From: Altererythrobacter aquiaggeris
Lineage (GTDB): Bacteria > Pseudomonadota > Alphaproteobacteria > Sphingomonadales > Sphingomonadaceae
Direction: 5' to 3'
NCBI RefSeq assembly: GCF_037154015.1
Contig: NZ_JBANRL010000001.1
Coordinates: 248,001 to 312,000, forward strand
DNA: 64,000 nt
Positions 54,667-63,996 of this stretch are shown one piece after another. A model generated the notes under the pieces. That model had not been told where the DNA came from. It was given only the letters and a program-made list of their open reading frames with translations, and searched no databases. The first letter of the stretch is position 1. Every line of letters starts with the position of its first letter. Position numbers and translations under genes: made by a program.

Positions 54667-55785
54667 TTAACGGTCAAGCGCGTCCGAAACCGGCAAATGC
54701 TCGTAATCAAGTTCCTGGGCAACAGCGGCGTAGGTTACCTTGCCTGCATGGACATTCAGACCTTCCGCAAGATGCGGGTTGGCGCGCAAGGCGTCCTTCC
54801 AGCCCAGTCGCGCAATCCGCAAGGCGTGGGGCAGTGTGACGTTGTTCAGCGCATAAGTGCTGGTGCGCGCGACTGCGCCAGGCATATTGGCGACGCAGTA
54901 ATGCACAATGTCATCAACGACATAGGTCGGATCGGCATGGGTTGTCGCCTTGCTGGTTTCAAAACAGCCGCCCTGGTCGATCGCTACATCGACAAGCACC
55001 GAACCGGGCCGCATCATGCCGAGCATTTCGCGGGTAATCAGCTTGGGCGCGGCGGCACCGGGGATCAGCACGGCGCCGATGACCAAATCCGCCTCGCGCA
55101 CTGCTTCTTCAAGATTGGCCTTGTTTGAAAATCGGGTTGCCGCGCGATTTTCGAAATGCGTGCCGACCGCTTCCAGCACTTCGGGGTTGCGGTCGAGGAT
55201 GGTCACGCGGCCGCCAAGACCAACCGCCATCTGGGCTGCGTTGAACCCGACCACGCCGCCGCCGATCACCACGACGTTGGCGGGCATTACGCCCGGCACG
55301 CCGCCGATCAGCACGCCGCGGCCATTGTGCTCCTTTTGCAGCGCTGTCGCGCCAGCCTGTATGCTCATGCGCCCGGCCACCTGGCTCATCGGTTTGAGCA
55401 GCGGCAAACTGCCACCGGGGCCGGTCACCGTCTCGTAAGCAATTGCGGTGACACCGCTTTCAACCAGTTCGCGGGTCTGTTCCGGGTCGGGTGCAAGATG
55501 CAGATAGGTATAGAGGATCTGCCCCTCGCGCAGCATGGCGCGCTCACCCGCTTGCGGTTCCTTGACCTTGACCACCATTTCGCAGCCATCGAAAATTGTC
55601 CTGGCGTCGGGTTTGATGGTACCGCCCGCGCTTTCATACTCCGCATCGGTGCAGCCGATCCCGAGACCGGCGCCGGTTTCCACCCAGGCTTCGTTGCCTT
55701 GCGATACCAGTTCGCGGACGCTTTCCGGCGTCAAACCGACACGGTATTCGTGGTTCTTGATTTCGCGAGGTGTACCGACGATCAT
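54667..55785 (-). CDS. ald: Alanine dehydrogenase
   Basis: NAD-dependent conversion between alanine and pyruvate plus ammonia, in the cytoplasm. The 372 residues match the hexameric family: catalytic Lys75 in VVKVKEPQ and His96 in TYLHLAP, the GAGLGIGCTDAEY segment and the nucleotide-binding VVVIGGGVVGFNAAQ. GGGAG precedes the ATG. It is a single gene, 84 bases downstream of the cyclase start on the same strand and 76 bases from yggS. Confidence 0.97.
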   Translation of the reverse strand: MIVGTPREIKNHEYRVGLTPESVRELVSQGNEAWVETGAGLGIGCTDAEYESAGGTIKPDARTIFDGCEMVVKVKEPQAGERAMLREGQILYTYLHLAPDPEQTRELVESGVTAIAYETVTGPGGSLPLLKPMSQVAGRMSIQAGATALQKEHNGRGVLIGGVPGVMPANVVVIGGGVVGFNAAQMAVGLGGRVTILDRNPEVLEAVGTHFENRAATRFSNKANLEEAVREADLVIGAVLIPGAAAPKLITREMLGMMRPGSVLVDVAIDQGGCFETSKATTHADPTYVVDDIVHYCVANMPGAVARTSTYALNNVTLPHALRIARLGWKDALRANPHLAEGLNVHAGKVTYAAVAQELDYEHLPVSDALDR

Positions 55786-55861
55786 GGAAAAATCTCCCTA
55801 GGCCGCTGCTTTTATAGACGAAACGATTGCGCGGCAACGCAAGTTTGTTGCGTAAATCGCG

Positions 55862-56530
55862 CTAGTGCCGACCGCGTGCCCCGAACAGCGCGGTTCCTAC
55901 GCGGATATGCGTGGCGCCCATCATGATCGCGGCCCTGAAGTCACTGCTCATTCCCATACTGCGGCCGGGCAGGTCGTGGTCGGTAGCCAGCTTGTCCAGC
56001 AGTGCGAAGAACGGGGCAGGCTCGATTGCCAGCGGCGGAATGCACATCAGGCCGATTACCGGGATACCGGCGTCATTTGCGCGGCTGAGCAGGTCCGGCA
56101 AAGCACTGATCGCGCAGCCGCCCTTTTGATCTTCCTCGCCCACATCCACCTGGATAAAACACGGTATGCGGCGTCCGGCCTTGTTCATGGCTTTGCCCAA
56201 CGCCGTGACCAGACCGGGGCGGTCAAGCGAATGGATGCAGTCGAATACAGTCACCGCATCATCGGCCTTGTTCGACTGGAGCCGGCCGATCAGATGCACC
56301 TCCGCGTCAGGATATTTCTCACGCATCCGCGGCCATTTGGCCTGCGCCTCCTGAACACGGTTTTCGCCAAATACGCGGTGGCCCTGCTCCAGCAACGGGA
56401 GGATGCTTTCCTCCGGGTGCGTTTTGCTGACTGCGATTAGCGTAATATCGTCACTCTCCCGCTGTGCGATTTTGGCGGCCGCGGCAATCTGGCGGTTGAT
56501 TTCCTCAAGCGGTGTGGCTGCGTTTTCCAT
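55862..56530 (-). CDS. YggS family PLP homeostasis protein
   Basis: A 222-residue PLP-binding single-domain barrel that buffers pyridoxal phosphate; no enzyme activity is known. The PLP Lys lies in ITLIAVSKTHPEE, with GENRVQEAQAKW, the HLIGRLQSNKAD block and SMGMSSDFRAAI (the phosphate-binding end) following in order. The ATG forms the CATG shared with a potential divergent start. No ribosome site lies upstream. A palindromic -10-like element 9 bases before the ATG suggests a leaderless transcript. Confidence 0.94.
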   Translation of the reverse strand: MENAATPLEEINRQIAAAAKIAQRESDDITLIAVSKTHPEESILPLLEQGHRVFGENRVQEAQAKWPRMREKYPDAEVHLIGRLQSNKADDAVTVFDCIHSLDRPGLVTALGKAMNKAGRRIPCFIQVDVGEEDQKGGCAISALPDLLSRANDAGIPVIGLMCIPPLAIEPAPFFALLDKLATDHDLPGRSMGMSSDFRAAIMMGATHIRVGTALFGARGRH

Positions 56531-56537
56531 GATGCCG

Positions 56538-56547
56538 CGCTATAGCG
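56538..56547. promoter_or_regulatory. Palindromic -10-like element between yggS and the ThiE-like gene
   Basis: CGCTATAGCG is a perfect palindrome that reads TATAGC on both strands. On the plus strand the hexamer ends 6 bases before the ATG at 56553, and on the minus strand it ends 8 bases before the yggS ATG at 56530. Neither gene has a ribosome site. The -35 positions would fall in the opposite coding regions and show no consensus. Confidence 0.4.
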
Positions 56548-56552
56548 TGCAA

Positions 56553-57095
56553 ATGGATCAAAACCAGCCCGACTTACCGCGCATCTGGCTGCTCAGCGAT
56601 GCACGCAACGATGCAGTGCTGGAACGTGTGCTGGCTTTGCTGCCACCGCGTTCGGGGTTTATCTATCGCCATTATCATCTTGGTCCGCGCCAGCGCCGCA
56701 GCCGCTACGCGGCGCTTGCGACGATTGCCCGCTCGCATGATCATCTGCTGTTGCTTTCGGATGGGCCGGCAACCGCTCAGAATTGGTCTGCCGATGGAGT
56801 GTACGGATCGCCGACTTCGATCGGTCTGGGCGGCGGATTGGTGAGGCTGGCGACTGTTCATGATCGCCGCGAGTTGGACGCGGCCAATTTGGTCCGCGCC
56901 GATGCGGTGGTAATCTCGCCCGTTTACGAAACGAAGTCTCATGAAAATGCGCAGCTGCTGGGAGAGGATGGCTTTCGCAAACTGGCGCAGCTGGCAGAGA
57001 TGCCGGCAATCGCGCTGGGCGGAATGGACGCAAACCGCGCTGCGCGGCTGGGTTGCGAGCGATGGGCAGCGATTGACGGACTGTCGAGCTGCTAG
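56553..57095 (+). CDS. Thiamine-phosphate synthase-like protein (ThiE/TenI family)
   Basis: A 180-residue TIM-barrel protein of the ThiE/TenI group. LPRIWLLSDARND opens the barrel, VISPVYETKSHENAQLLGEDG has the conserved family loop, and AIALGGMDANRAARL is the phosphate-binding end. The pyrimidine-binding residues of true ThiE (an early DSRQ-type and an RDK-type segment) are poorly conserved, so it may be TenI-like. The start at 56553 (MDQNQPD) fits a leaderless message; in-frame ATGs at 56529 and 56532 are alternatives. It is divergent from yggS. Confidence 0.78.
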   Translation: MDQNQPDLPRIWLLSDARNDAVLERVLALLPPRSGFIYRHYHLGPRQRRSRYAALATIARSHDHLLLLSDGPATAQNWSADGVYGSPTSIGLGGGLVRLATVHDRRELDAANLVRADAVVISPVYETKSHENAQLLGEDGFRKLAQLAEMPAIALGGMDANRAARLGCERWAAIDGLSSC

Positions 57096-57187
57096 AACCC
57101 CGGCAATCGCAGACGCTCGCAAAACCGAAGGATTCTTGACGGGGACTCGCCTCCCGGCGCATGGTAGTGTCAGGGAGCTTGAGGATT

Positions 57188-59533
57188 ATGGCATCACGCG
57201 CGGCAAAGGCGCAGACAGACTGGCGCGCTGCGTTTCGCCGCAGCGCCCGCCGCGCTGCCCAGATGACGGGCGCGGCAACGCTATTTGCGGCCATGGTGTT
57301 CCTCGGTCTGGCGCTGGCAAGCTACACGCAAACCGATCCGAGCATTTCAACCGCCGCTGCGACCGGAAATATCGGCAACTGGATGGGCCTGCCCGGCGCG
57401 TGGGCAGCCGAACGCGCGCTGTTGCTGTTTGGCTGGACAGCGACATTGCTGCTGCCGCTGCTTTATATCTCGGCGCGCAATTTATGGCGTGCGATCGAAC
57501 AGGACGACAAGCCTGAAGACACGCATTGGTGGCGCCCGCTGGGGATGCTGCTGCTCGCCATGGTCCTGCTTGGCACCGCCTTGGCGCTGATTATCGATCC
57601 GGAGCGCGGCACGATGCCTGCCTCGATGGGGGGCATTTCCGGGTTGCTGGGCGCTGGCGCAATCAGGGCGATTGCCGCCCGTTTGCCCGAAGCTGCGCAA
57701 TTCTGGACGATCCTGCTACTGGGGCTGGGATCACTGGCGGGCGGTGCGGTGCTGGTCGGGCGTGTCTTCACCATCGATTGGGCCGCTCTGCTCACGCTAC
57801 CCGATTTTCTCAAGCGTTCGCGCGGCGATGACGAATTCGACGATGGTGCCGGTGCGAGGCCATCGCGCCGCAGTGCAGGCGAGAAGAAACCGCGCGAGAG
57901 CAAAAGCACCCCGATCATCGACGAAACACCGCGGCGGAGCCCTGAAATCGCCGATCCTTCAACCGCACCAAAACGCGCGAAACCGCAGCCGAAAAAACAG
58001 CAAAAGGACATGTTCGCCGAATACGAACTGCCCAGCCTCGACCTGCTTGAAGACCCGCCCGTCCACGCTGCGCCAAAGCTGGACAAGATGGGGCTGGAAC
58101 GCAACGCCCGGCTGCTCGAAAATGTGCTCGACGATTTCAATGTGAAGGGCGAGATTACCGCAGTTCGAACCGGACCGGTGGTTACGATGTACGAACTGGA
58201 GCCTGCGCCGGGTATCAAGGCCAGCCGCGTGGTCGGGCTGGCTGAAGATATCGCGCGCAACATGTCGGCCATCAGCGCGCGCGTTTCGCCCATTCCAGGC
58301 AAGACCGTGATGGGCATAGAATTGCCAAATGCCGACCGCCAGATGGTGGTGCTCAAAGAACTCGCAGCGTGTGAAGATTTCGCCGAAGCCAAGGGCGCAT
58401 TGCCGATCATTCTGGGCAAGGATATCGCGGGTGATCCTGTCGTCGCCGACCTTGCGGCCATGCCTCATTTGCTGGTTGCGGGTACCACCGGATCGGGAAA
58501 ATCGGTGGGCCTCAACTGTATTCTCCTGTCGCTGCTTTACCGCTTCACACCCGCCGAATGCCGCCTGATCCTGATCGATCCCAAGGTGCTCGAGCTCAAG
58601 AGCTATGACGACATCCCGCATTTGCTCTCGCCAGTGGTGACAGAGCCGCACAAGTCGGTGCGCGCACTGAAATGGGCGGTCGAGGAAATGGAGCGCCGCT
58701 ACCGCATGATGTCGAGCATCAACTCGCGCAACATCAGCGGCTTTAACGAAAAGCTTAAGGCCGCAGCGGCCAAGGGTAAACCGCTTGGCCGCCGGGTGCA
58801 GATCGGGTTCGATCCGGATTCGGGCGAGGAACTGTTCGAGGAAGAACAGCTCGATTATGAAGTGCTGCCCCAGATTGTCCTGATTGTTGACGAGCTGGCC
58901 GATTTGATGGTCACCGTGGGCAAGGAGATCGAGGTTCTGATCCAGCGACTGAGCCAGAAATCGCGCGCAGCAGGAATCCATCTCATCATGGCGACGCAGC
59001 GTCCGTCGGTCGATGTGATCACCGGCGTGATCAAGGCCAACCTGCCAACCCGCATCAGCTTTAAAGTCACCAGCCGGATCGACAGCCGCACAATTCTGGG
59101 CGAGCAGGGCAGCGAACAGCTGCTGGGCAAGGGCGATATGCTATACAAGCCCAACACGGGCGCGATGGTCCGCGTACACGGCCCGTTCGTATCGGACGAA
59201 GAAGTCGAAGCGGTTGCCGACCACTGGCGCGCGCAGGGCAAGCCAGACTATGTCGACGCGGTGACCGAGGAACCCGAAGATGGCGGCGGCCTCAATTTCG
59301 AAGACGATCTGACCGCTTCCGACAATCCGGACGAGCGCAAATATCGTCAGGCCTGCCAGGTGGTGATCGAAAACCAGAAGGCATCGGGAAGCTGGCTGCA
59401 GCGGCAGATGAGCGTAGGTTACAACACTGCTGCGAAATGGATCGAGCGGATGGAAGGCGAAGGTCTGGTTGGCCCGGCAAACCATGTCGGACGCCGCGAA
59501 ATCTACCGCGACCGCGATGGCAATCCGTTGTAA
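57188..59533 (+). CDS. ftsK: DNA translocase FtsK
   Basis: A septum-anchored hexameric motor that segregates chromosome termini and activates XerCD. The 781 residues have four N-terminal helices (within about 20-190), a short Pro/Lys-rich linker (about 215-290), the motor with Walker A GTTGSGKSVGLN near 433 and Walker B IVLIVDELADLM, and the C-terminal gamma winged helix (LQRQMSVGYNTAAKWIERME) that reads KOPS sites. The linker is much shorter than in E. coli, as usual in alphaproteobacteria. A GGGAG lies 11 bases before the chosen ATG; another in-frame start at 57161 is possible. Confidence 0.97.
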   Translation: MASRAAKAQTDWRAAFRRSARRAAQMTGAATLFAAMVFLGLALASYTQTDPSISTAAATGNIGNWMGLPGAWAAERALLLFGWTATLLLPLLYISARNLWRAIEQDDKPEDTHWWRPLGMLLLAMVLLGTALALIIDPERGTMPASMGGISGLLGAGAIRAIAARLPEAAQFWTILLLGLGSLAGGAVLVGRVFTIDWAALLTLPDFLKRSRGDDEFDDGAGARPSRRSAGEKKPRESKSTPIIDETPRRSPEIADPSTAPKRAKPQPKKQQKDMFAEYELPSLDLLEDPPVHAAPKLDKMGLERNARLLENVLDDFNVKGEITAVRTGPVVTMYELEPAPGIKASRVVGLAEDIARNMSAISARVSPIPGKTVMGIELPNADRQMVVLKELAACEDFAEAKGALPIILGKDIAGDPVVADLAAMPHLLVAGTTGSGKSVGLNCILLSLLYRFTPAECRLILIDPKVLELKSYDDIPHLLSPVVTEPHKSVRALKWAVEEMERRYRMMSSINSRNISGFNEKLKAAAAKGKPLGRRVQIGFDPDSGEELFEEEQLDYEVLPQIVLIVDELADLMVTVGKEIEVLIQRLSQKSRAAGIHLIMATQRPSVDVITGVIKANLPTRISFKVTSRIDSRTILGEQGSEQLLGKGDMLYKPNTGAMVRVHGPFVSDEEVEAVADHWRAQGKPDYVDAVTEEPEDGGGLNFEDDLTASDNPDERKYRQACQVVIENQKASGSWLQRQMSVGYNTAAKWIERMEGEGLVGPANHVGRREIYRDRDGNPL

Positions 59534-59542
59534 TCGGTAAAT

Positions 59543-62302
59543 TCAGGCAGCAGCTTCCTCGGCAGCCAACTCGTCGCTTCCCGCCGCGACCAATGCAGCC
59601 TTGATTCTGCCGAGCCGGTCCATCGCCTCGATCTTGTGACCCAGCAGATCCGTGACGTAGAATACGTCGGTCGCGCGCTCGCCATAGTTGGTTATATGGG
59701 CCGACTGGATCAAAAGCTGTTGATCGAACAAGGCGCGCGCCAGCCGGCTGAGCAGCGCCGGCCTGTCGCGCGCCGTCACTTCGAACACGGTAAAGCGGTT
59801 GGAAGCCGAATTGTCGAACACCGCGCGCGGGCGGACTTCGAAACTGTCAGCGCGGGTCCGCGGCAGGGGCCGCCGCGCCAGTTGCGGAACCATCTCGATC
59901 CGGTTCGCCAGCGCATCTTCGATCGAAGTCTTCAGTCTTTCCAGCTGTGCCTGTTCTTCGAACGGGCGGCCAAAGGGGTCCTGAACCAGAAAATTATCGA
60001 CCGCGATACCGTCGCGCGTGGTGTGGACACGGGCATCGATGATGTTTCCGCCAGCCAGGTGGATTCCGCCGGCAATCCGGTAAAACAGGCCGGGATGATC
60101 GGACGCTATGATGCTGACCAGCGTGGCGCCGCGCGATGCGTAAACCTCGCAATGGATCGATAATCGCCGCGCGAGCCCCTGCGCCGCGTCATGCTGGACC
60201 AGATTAAGCGCAATGATGTCGGCAGGTTCGGCAATCCAGTAAGAATCGTGAAACCGTTCGCCCAGCCTGTCAACAAGGTCCCCGCGCGGGCCAAGGATGG
60301 CGCGGACATCTTCCTTGCACGCCAGAACCCGCTCGGCCCGTCCGCGCGATTTGTGCCCCAGACGCAATTGTTCCTTCGCCAGATCATACAGTTCGGCGAG
60401 AAGCTGCCGCTTCCAGCTGTTCCAGACGCCGGGGCCGACCGCGCGAATATCGACGATGGTGAGGATCGACAGCTGACGCAATCGTTCCATCGTTTGCACT
60501 TCCGCAACGAAGTCGGTGATTGTCTTGGGGTCCGAAAGATCACGTTTGAACGCCGTCGCGCTCATCATCAGATGGCGCCTTACCAGCCAGGCGACCAGAT
60601 CCGTTTCCGCTGGCTTCAGCCCCAGACGCGGGCAAAGGCGTTCGGCGATTTCTTCGCCGAGGACCGAATGGTCGCCGCCGCGCCCCTTGGCAATATCATG
60701 CAGCAACACAGCCACATACGCCACGCGCCGCGACACGAGCTTGGGCAGGATTCCGGTTGCCAGAGGGTGATCGGCTGCCAATTCGCCGCGCTCGATCCGC
60801 GACAGTAGCCCAATCGCGCGGATAGTATGTTCGTCAACCGTATAGTGATGATACATGTCGAATTGCATTTGTGCATTCACGCGGCCGAAGTCCGGCACGA
60901 AGCGTCCGAACACGCCCGCTTCGTTCATCCAGCGCAGCGCCGTCTCCGGGTCGTTGCGGCCGGTGAGCACATCGAGGAACAGCGCGTTGGCGCGTTTGTC
61001 CTTCCGCACACTTTTCGTAATCAGCTTCGTGTCGCGGCTGGCCTGCCGCATGGTTTGCGGGTGGATTTCCAGCTGTTCGCTTTCGGCCAGGGCAAACAGT
61101 TCGATCAGCCGAACGGGATCCTTTTCAAACCAGTCGTCGCCCGGCGCTTCGATCTTGCCGCCGAACACCCGGTAGCCTTTCAATATGCGCGGCTTCGCCC
61201 TGAAAGTTGCCAACAGCCCCCGGTGCGACTGTTTTTTCGCAAATTGTTCGTTGATGTGTTCAAGGAAAACACCGGTCAGACTGCCCACCCGCTGCGCTTG
61301 CAGGAAATACATCTGCATGAACCGTTCGACAGCGCTTTTTCCGGTCCGGTCGGCAAACCGCATCCGTGCCGCAATCTCGCGCTGCAAATCAAAGGTCAGA
61401 CGGTCTTCTGCGCGCCCGGTTACGATGTGGAGATGGCACCGGACCGCGAGCAGAAAAGTCTCCGCGCGGCGGAATGCCCGGTATTCTGCCTTTGTAAACA
61501 GATTGGCCCCGACCAGTTCGGATGCGCTGCGGACCTTGTGGATATATTTGCCGATCCAATAGAGCGTCTGCAGATCGCGAAGGCCGCCCTTGCCCTCTTT
61601 TACATTGGGTTCCACGACATAGCGGCTGTCGCCCACTTTCTTGTGGCGCAGGTTCCTTTCGGCCAGCTTTTCGGTCACGAATTGCCGTTCTGTCCCGTGC
61701 ACAACCTCCGTGTTGAAACGCGCAGCAGCCTCATCGTACAGGTCGCGGTCGCCCCAGACGTAGCGGCCTTCCAGCATGGCTGTCCGGATCGTCAGATCTT
61801 CGCGGGACATCTTGACCATTTCATTCAGGCTGCGGCTGGAATGCCCGACCTTGAGGCCCATGTCCCACATGAAATAGAGGATCGCTTCGATCACCTGTTC
61901 GCACCAGGGGGTGCGCCGGTCCGGCGTCAGAAATGCTATATCCACATCGGAATGCGGGGCCATTTCTGCGCGCCCGTATCCCCCGACTGCCATGACGGAC
62001 AGGCGTTCGCCGGTCGTGCGATTGTCAGCCGGATAGACATTGGCAATGACATGATCATGGACCAGGCGAACGAGCTGATCGACGAGGAATGATTGCCCGC
62101 TGGTGCATTCATGCCCGGCTGACGGTTTATCCTGCAGCCGCGCCGCAATTTCAGCGCGGCCAGCCTCCAGCGCGCCTTTCAGCAAAGCGACTATCTGCGG
62201 GCGTGCATCGCTCCCCGCCGCGGCGATTATCGCTTCGATCCGGCCCGCCAGTTCGCGGCGGTCGATGATCGCGCGTTGCCGGGCGATCTTGATCCCGCTC
62301 AC
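59543..62302 (-). CDS. glnD: [Protein-PII] uridylyltransferase/uridylyl-removing enzyme
   Basis: The primary nitrogen sensor: it uridylylates PII when glutamine is low and removes UMP when it is high. The 919 residues contain the nucleotidyltransferase (VGGYGRAEMAPHSDVDIAF at about 106-124), the HD hydrolase (VLLHDIAKGRGGDHS) and two C-terminal ACT domains (from VSIIASDHPGLFYRIAG and VFEVTARDRPALLSRLA). All active-site residues are in place. Its GTG start overlaps the acyl-CoA synthetase stop (GTGA). It converges on ftsK with 9 bases between stops. Confidence 0.97.
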   Translation of the reverse strand: MSGIKIARQRAIIDRRELAGRIEAIIAAAGSDARPQIVALLKGALEAGRAEIAARLQDKPSAGHECTSGQSFLVDQLVRLVHDHVIANVYPADNRTTGERLSVMAVGGYGRAEMAPHSDVDIAFLTPDRRTPWCEQVIEAILYFMWDMGLKVGHSSRSLNEMVKMSREDLTIRTAMLEGRYVWGDRDLYDEAAARFNTEVVHGTERQFVTEKLAERNLRHKKVGDSRYVVEPNVKEGKGGLRDLQTLYWIGKYIHKVRSASELVGANLFTKAEYRAFRRAETFLLAVRCHLHIVTGRAEDRLTFDLQREIAARMRFADRTGKSAVERFMQMYFLQAQRVGSLTGVFLEHINEQFAKKQSHRGLLATFRAKPRILKGYRVFGGKIEAPGDDWFEKDPVRLIELFALAESEQLEIHPQTMRQASRDTKLITKSVRKDKRANALFLDVLTGRNDPETALRWMNEAGVFGRFVPDFGRVNAQMQFDMYHHYTVDEHTIRAIGLLSRIERGELAADHPLATGILPKLVSRRVAYVAVLLHDIAKGRGGDHSVLGEEIAERLCPRLGLKPAETDLVAWLVRRHLMMSATAFKRDLSDPKTITDFVAEVQTMERLRQLSILTIVDIRAVGPGVWNSWKRQLLAELYDLAKEQLRLGHKSRGRAERVLACKEDVRAILGPRGDLVDRLGERFHDSYWIAEPADIIALNLVQHDAAQGLARRLSIHCEVYASRGATLVSIIASDHPGLFYRIAGGIHLAGGNIIDARVHTTRDGIAVDNFLVQDPFGRPFEEQAQLERLKTSIEDALANRIEMVPQLARRPLPRTRADSFEVRPRAVFDNSASNRFTVFEVTARDRPALLSRLARALFDQQLLIQSAHITNYGERATDVFYVTDLLGHKIEAMDRLGRIKAALVAAGSDELAAEEAAA

Positions 62303-63996
62303 GCGTTTGCCGAACCCGCCGTAAACTGGTCACGGACTGTGCGCTTGTCGATCTTCTGCGTGCCAAGTCGGGGCAGCGGCTCTTTCGCTTCCCACATTAT
62401 TTCGGGAATTTTGAACTTCGCCAGATGCTCCGCGAGATAGGCGCGCAGGGCATCTTCGGTCAGTCCGCTGCCGGGTTTGGCATACCAGACAGCGCCGGGC
62501 ACTTCGCCCAGCCGTTCGTCGGGCAAACCGAATACGGAGCATTCGACGATATCTTGATGGCCGTAGATCCCCTGTTCGACTTCGATGCAGGTGATATTCT
62601 CTCCGCCGCGAATGATGATGTCCTTCTTGCGATCAACGATGAACAGATATCCGTCTTCGTCCAGATAACCCAGATCGCCGGTCAGGAAATAGCCGTCAGG
62701 CAGGATAGCTTCTGCGGTGGCTTCGGGGTTTTCCCAATATCCGCCGAAATTGGCGATGGTCCTGATAGCGACTTCGCCGACCTTGCCCTGCGGCACCGGT
62801 TTGCCGTCATCACTCAGAATCGCCATGTCCACCAGCGGCTGGCTGGGTTTGCCAGTGCTTTCGGGTTTGGCGAGATAGTTTTCGTTAAAATTGCCGCAGC
62901 CCGCAGCATTGGTTTCGGTGAGGCCGTATCCCAGGAGCGGGAAACCGCCCGGAAATGCTTCCTTGATCCGGGTCACGTGTTCGACCGGACGCGGCGCACC
63001 GCCCGCGGCAAAGCTCATGCAGGCGGACATGTCGTATTTGGCGCGGTCGGGGTGAGTGGCGATCTCATAGCTCATCAGCGGCACACCGACAAAATAGGTG
63101 ACCTCTTCCGCCTCCATCATCCGCATGGCTTCGACAGCGTCCCATTTGGGAATAATCACCAGCTTGCGGCCGATCGCAAAGCTTTGCAGCAGCAGCGGAA
63201 TTTCGCCGGTTACATGGAATAGCGGCACCGCCACGAGCGCGCATGGCTGGCGCGTAGGCGCTTCGCCCTTTGCCGTCAGATAATGCAGGCTCATGACGGT
63301 TTGCGCGACGTAGTTGAACACCCCTTGCACCACCCCGCGGTGGTCGGACCAGGCACCTTTGGACTGGCCGGTCGAACCCGATGTGTAGAGAATTGTTGCC
63401 AGATCGTCCGGCCCCAGATCGGGCAAGGCGGTGGTTTGATCGCCGCCTTTCGACAGCAGAACCGCCAGACCCGTTTCAGGCGGTCCGTCGTGCGAGAATA
63501 CTACTATTTCGGCGCCATGATCGCAGCCATCGAGACGCGCGGCGCGGTCGGCATCGGCCAGGACGATGCTGCATCCGGCCAGTTTGATACCGCCGGTCAG
63601 TTCTTCACCGGTCCACCAGCCGTTGAGCAGCGTCGAACAGCCGCCCGCCATCATGATGGCCATATGCGTGATTATCCAGTTGGCTGAATTGCGCGCCGCA
63701 ATACCGATGCGGTCACCGCGCTTTACACCGTAGCCGGCAACCAGACCGCCAGCGACCTTGCGCGCCGCGGCATAGGTTTCGGCAAAGGTCAGGCGGATGT
63801 CGCCATCGACGATAAATGTCTTGTCGCCATGTTCGGCGCAATAATGGGCAAAATAATGTGCCATGCTTGGCGGGGCGTTCTTGAACGCAGGCAAATCACG
63901 GCCAAACCGCTGCACCGGTTCGGTTTCGAACATAGCCCCCGGCGCAGTCAACGCTGCCATGATATTCGTAAGAGCGGTGTCGAGCTCGGTCGCCAT
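62299..63996 (-). CDS. AMP-forming acyl-CoA synthetase
   Basis: A 565-residue adenylate-forming ligase that activates a carboxylic acid to its CoA ester with ATP. The phosphate loop is ILYTSGSTGQSKGA, and the adenine-binding GYGLTETNAAG, the TGDLGYLDEDGYLFIVDRKK hinge and the C-terminal catalytic Lys in RLGTQKIDKRTVR are intact. The acid substrate is probably a fatty or related acid but cannot be specified. It starts at the right edge with its ATG 4 bases before the window end, and is coupled to glnD downstream. Confidence 0.93.
   Translation of the reverse strand: MATELDTALTNIMAALTAPGAMFETEPVQRFGRDLPAFKNAPPSMAHYFAHYCAEHGDKTFIVDGDIRLTFAETYAAARKVAGGLVAGYGVKRGDRIGIAARNSANWIITHMAIMMAGGCSTLLNGWWTGEELTGGIKLAGCSIVLADADRAARLDGCDHGAEIVVFSHDGPPETGLAVLLSKGGDQTTALPDLGPDDLATILYTSGSTGQSKGAWSDHRGVVQGVFNYVAQTVMSLHYLTAKGEAPTRQPCALVAVPLFHVTGEIPLLLQSFAIGRKLVIIPKWDAVEAMRMMEAEEVTYFVGVPLMSYEIATHPDRAKYDMSACMSFAAGGAPRPVEHVTRIKEAFPGGFPLLGYGLTETNAAGCGNFNENYLAKPESTGKPSQPLVDMAILSDDGKPVPQGKVGEVAIRTIANFGGYWENPEATAEAILPDGYFLTGDLGYLDEDGYLFIVDRKKDIIIRGGENITCIEVEQGIYGHQDIVECSVFGLPDERLGEVPGAVWYAKPGSGLTEDALRAYLAEHLAKFKIPEIMWEAKEPLPRLGTQKIDKRTVRDQFTAGSANA

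Noticed and set aside
60827-62092. Plus-strand frame of about 420 codons inside glnD
   Set aside because: Antisense of the conserved nucleotidyltransferase and linker region of glnD; no family resemblance.
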